Assembly: GCF_000819765.1 (NCBI RefSeq)
Contig: NZ_CDBT01000017.1
Location: 113,695-153,916, forward strand
Length of the DNA: 40,222 bases
Origin: Aeromonas bivalvium
GTDB lineage: Bacteria > Pseudomonadota > Gammaproteobacteria > Enterobacterales > Aeromonadaceae
Reading direction: 5' to 3'
Below are positions 39,278 through 40,222 of the stretch, one piece after another. Numbering within the stretch: position 1 is the first letter of the stretch; each line of letters opens with the position of its first letter. Below the pieces are notes generated by a model. It saw nothing but the letters and a program-made list of their open reading frames with translations, made no database searches and had not been told where the DNA came from. The position numbers and the translations under genes were made by a program.

Positions 39278-39646
39278 CTAGGGCATGATGAGCTTGGCGA
39301 CGGCGGCCAGCATCTGTTCCGGCTGGAAGGGCTTGACCACCCAGGCCTTGGCACCGGCGGCCTGGCCCTCCTGCTTCTTGCTGTCCTGGGATTCGGTGGT
39401 CAGCATGATGATGGGGGTGAACTTGTAGCTGGCCAGCTTCTTGGCCTCCTTGACGAAGCTGATGCCATCCATGTTCGGCATGTTGACGTCGCTGATGATG
39501 AGGTTGATCTTCTTGCCATCGAGCTTGCTCAGGGCATCCCGGCCGTCGCAGGCATCGATGACATCGTAGCCCGCGGTCTTGAGGGTCATGCCGACGACCT
39601 GACGAATGGTCGCCGAGTCATCCACGATTAAGATGGTCTTGCCCAT
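39278..39646 (-). CDS. cheY: CheY-type response regulator
   Basis: 122-residue stand-alone receiver domain, phosphorylated by CheA. The acidic pocket is Asp9-Asp10 (VDDSATIRQ), the phospho-acceptor is Asp53 (ISDVNMPNMDG), the switch Thr is in MLTTES, and Lys at VVKPF. The output target is unknown: sequence alone cannot show whether it binds FliM. AGGAG lies before the ATG. In Pseudomonas che2 and Vibrio system III a CheY also precedes cheA, so it probably belongs to the same non-flagellar pathway. Confidence 0.95.
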   Translation of the reverse strand: MGKTILIVDDSATIRQVVGMTLKTAGYDVIDACDGRDALSKLDGKKINLIISDVNMPNMDGISFVKEAKKLASYKFTPIIMLTTESQDSKKQEGQAAGAKAWVVKPFQPEQMLAAVAKLIMP

Positions 39647-39655
39647 AACGCTCTC

Positions 39656-40222
39656 CTAGAAAAAGGTGATGTCCGTGTCTGTCTTTTGGGAAGGGGTCTG
39701 CTTGCCGTGGTGAATGTCCCGCTGCTCGTCGGTGGCGTAGGTGAGTTCCATGTCCGCCAGCCAGCGCTGGGCGTCGATGGCGAGCCGCTCGTGGGCGGGG
39801 GCGCTCTTGGCGTGGAGGAGGTGCTCGTACAGGCTCTCCATGTTCTGCCTGACATGGCTCAGGATCTGGCTGACCCTGTCCTGGAACTGGAGTGAGACGA
39901 TGAGATCCGAGATCTCGGCATGAATGCCGCTGCTCTCGTGCTGCAGGAGGGCGGCGGACTCCGCCAGGCTGGCGGTGGCCTCATGGAAGCGGGTCAGCAC
40001 CTGCTCGATGGACTGCTCCGAGTGGGCGACGGATTCGTGATCCCGGGCCGCCGCCGATTCGGCAATTTGGAACACCTGGGCGATGCCGGTATTGATGGTA
40101 TCGACCTTGCCTGACATCTTCTTGGCGGTCTCGCTGGAGAGGCGCGAGAGGGTGCGCACCTCGTCGGCCACCACGGCAAAACCGCGGCCCGCCTCCCCGG
40201 CCCGGGCCGCCTCGATGGCGGC
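39656..40222 (-). CDS. Methyl-accepting chemotaxis protein, C-terminal part (5' end beyond right edge)
   Basis: The last 189 residues are present. The hairpin tip reads [31 protein letters not shown], then long helices and a C-terminal part [21 protein letters not shown], which differs from the other two receptors and ends TDTDITFF, without DFVRF. The layout, a receptor just before cheY-cheA, matches Pseudomonas PA0180 (CttP) at the start of che2. The sensor domain lies beyond the window. It is the most upstream gene seen of the operon. Confidence 0.9.
   Translation of the reverse strand, partial: AAIEAARAGEAGRGFAVVADEVRTLSRLSSETAKKMSGKVDTINTGIAQVFQIAESAAARDHESVAHSEQSIEQVLTRFHEATASLAESAALLQHESSGIHAEISDLIVSLQFQDRVSQILSHVRQNMESLYEHLLHAKSAPAHERLAIDAQRWLADMELTYATDEQRDIHHGKQTPSQKTDTDITFF

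Overview
The window is chromosomal DNA of a gammaproteobacterium, most likely Aeromonas. Three things point there: GC-rich coding sequence, a Vibrio/Aeromonas-type sodium-driven flagellar stator (pomAB) next to xseB-ispA-dxs, and an almost E. coli-like conserved block greA / yhbY / rlmE-ftsH-folP-glmM / secG-tRNA-Leu / tRNA-fMet-rimP-nusA-infB-rbfA-truB-rpsO-pnp. The genus is inferred from gene order and protein similarity recalled from memory; no search was run.

Layout. (1) 1-1567, minus strand: isoprenoid operon xseB-ispA-dxs (dxs runs off the left edge). (2) 1646-3462, plus: pomA-pomB behind a sigma-28-like promoter. (3) 3546-5136: greA with a leader hairpin, a PilZ-like gene and yhbY. (4) 5235-10121: rlmE, ftsH, folP, glmM. 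(5) 10196-11439: tpiA-secG with its own promoter, then tRNA-Leu(GAG). (6) 11487-20663: initiator tRNA and the transcription/translation operon rimP-nusA-infB-rbfA-truB, then rpsO and pnp. (7) 20702-29432: an accessory stretch holding an MFS transporter, a DsrE-family protein, a DUF1090 protein, a ferredoxin/tRNA-hydroxylation pair (trhP-yfhL) with a decayed duplicate of the ferredoxin 3' end, an EAL protein, an orphan fimbrial chaperone of the CS1/EcpB type, an Hpt-like domain protein, a small unknown gene, three tandem tRNA-Tyr genes and a SufS-like PLP enzyme. (8) 29457-40222, minus: a chemosensory operon read right to left: MCP (partial)-cheY-STAS-cheA-MCP-cheW-MCP(2xPAS)-cheR-cheD-cheB.

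How the genes work together. The core block couples envelope precursor synthesis (GlmM, IspA, Dxs), membrane protein quality control and secretion (FtsH, SecG), ribosome maturation (RlmE, RimP, RbfA, TruB, YhbY), transcription elongation (GreA, NusA) and RNA decay (PNPase). The chemosensory operon resembles the Pseudomonas che2 / Vibrio cholerae system III (F7-type) layout, probably not the main flagellar chemotaxis set. Both complete receptors end in the same DFVRF tail, a candidate CheR tether, and its CheA carries a tandem MshEN-like motif.

The most unusual points are the MshEN-like pair in CheA, the DFVRF receptor tails, the truncated Hpt remnant beside an orphan pilus chaperone, the trhP-yfhL operon with a duplicated gene tail, and a SufS-fold enzyme without the expected catalytic cysteine. 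None is proven to be a new system from sequence alone.
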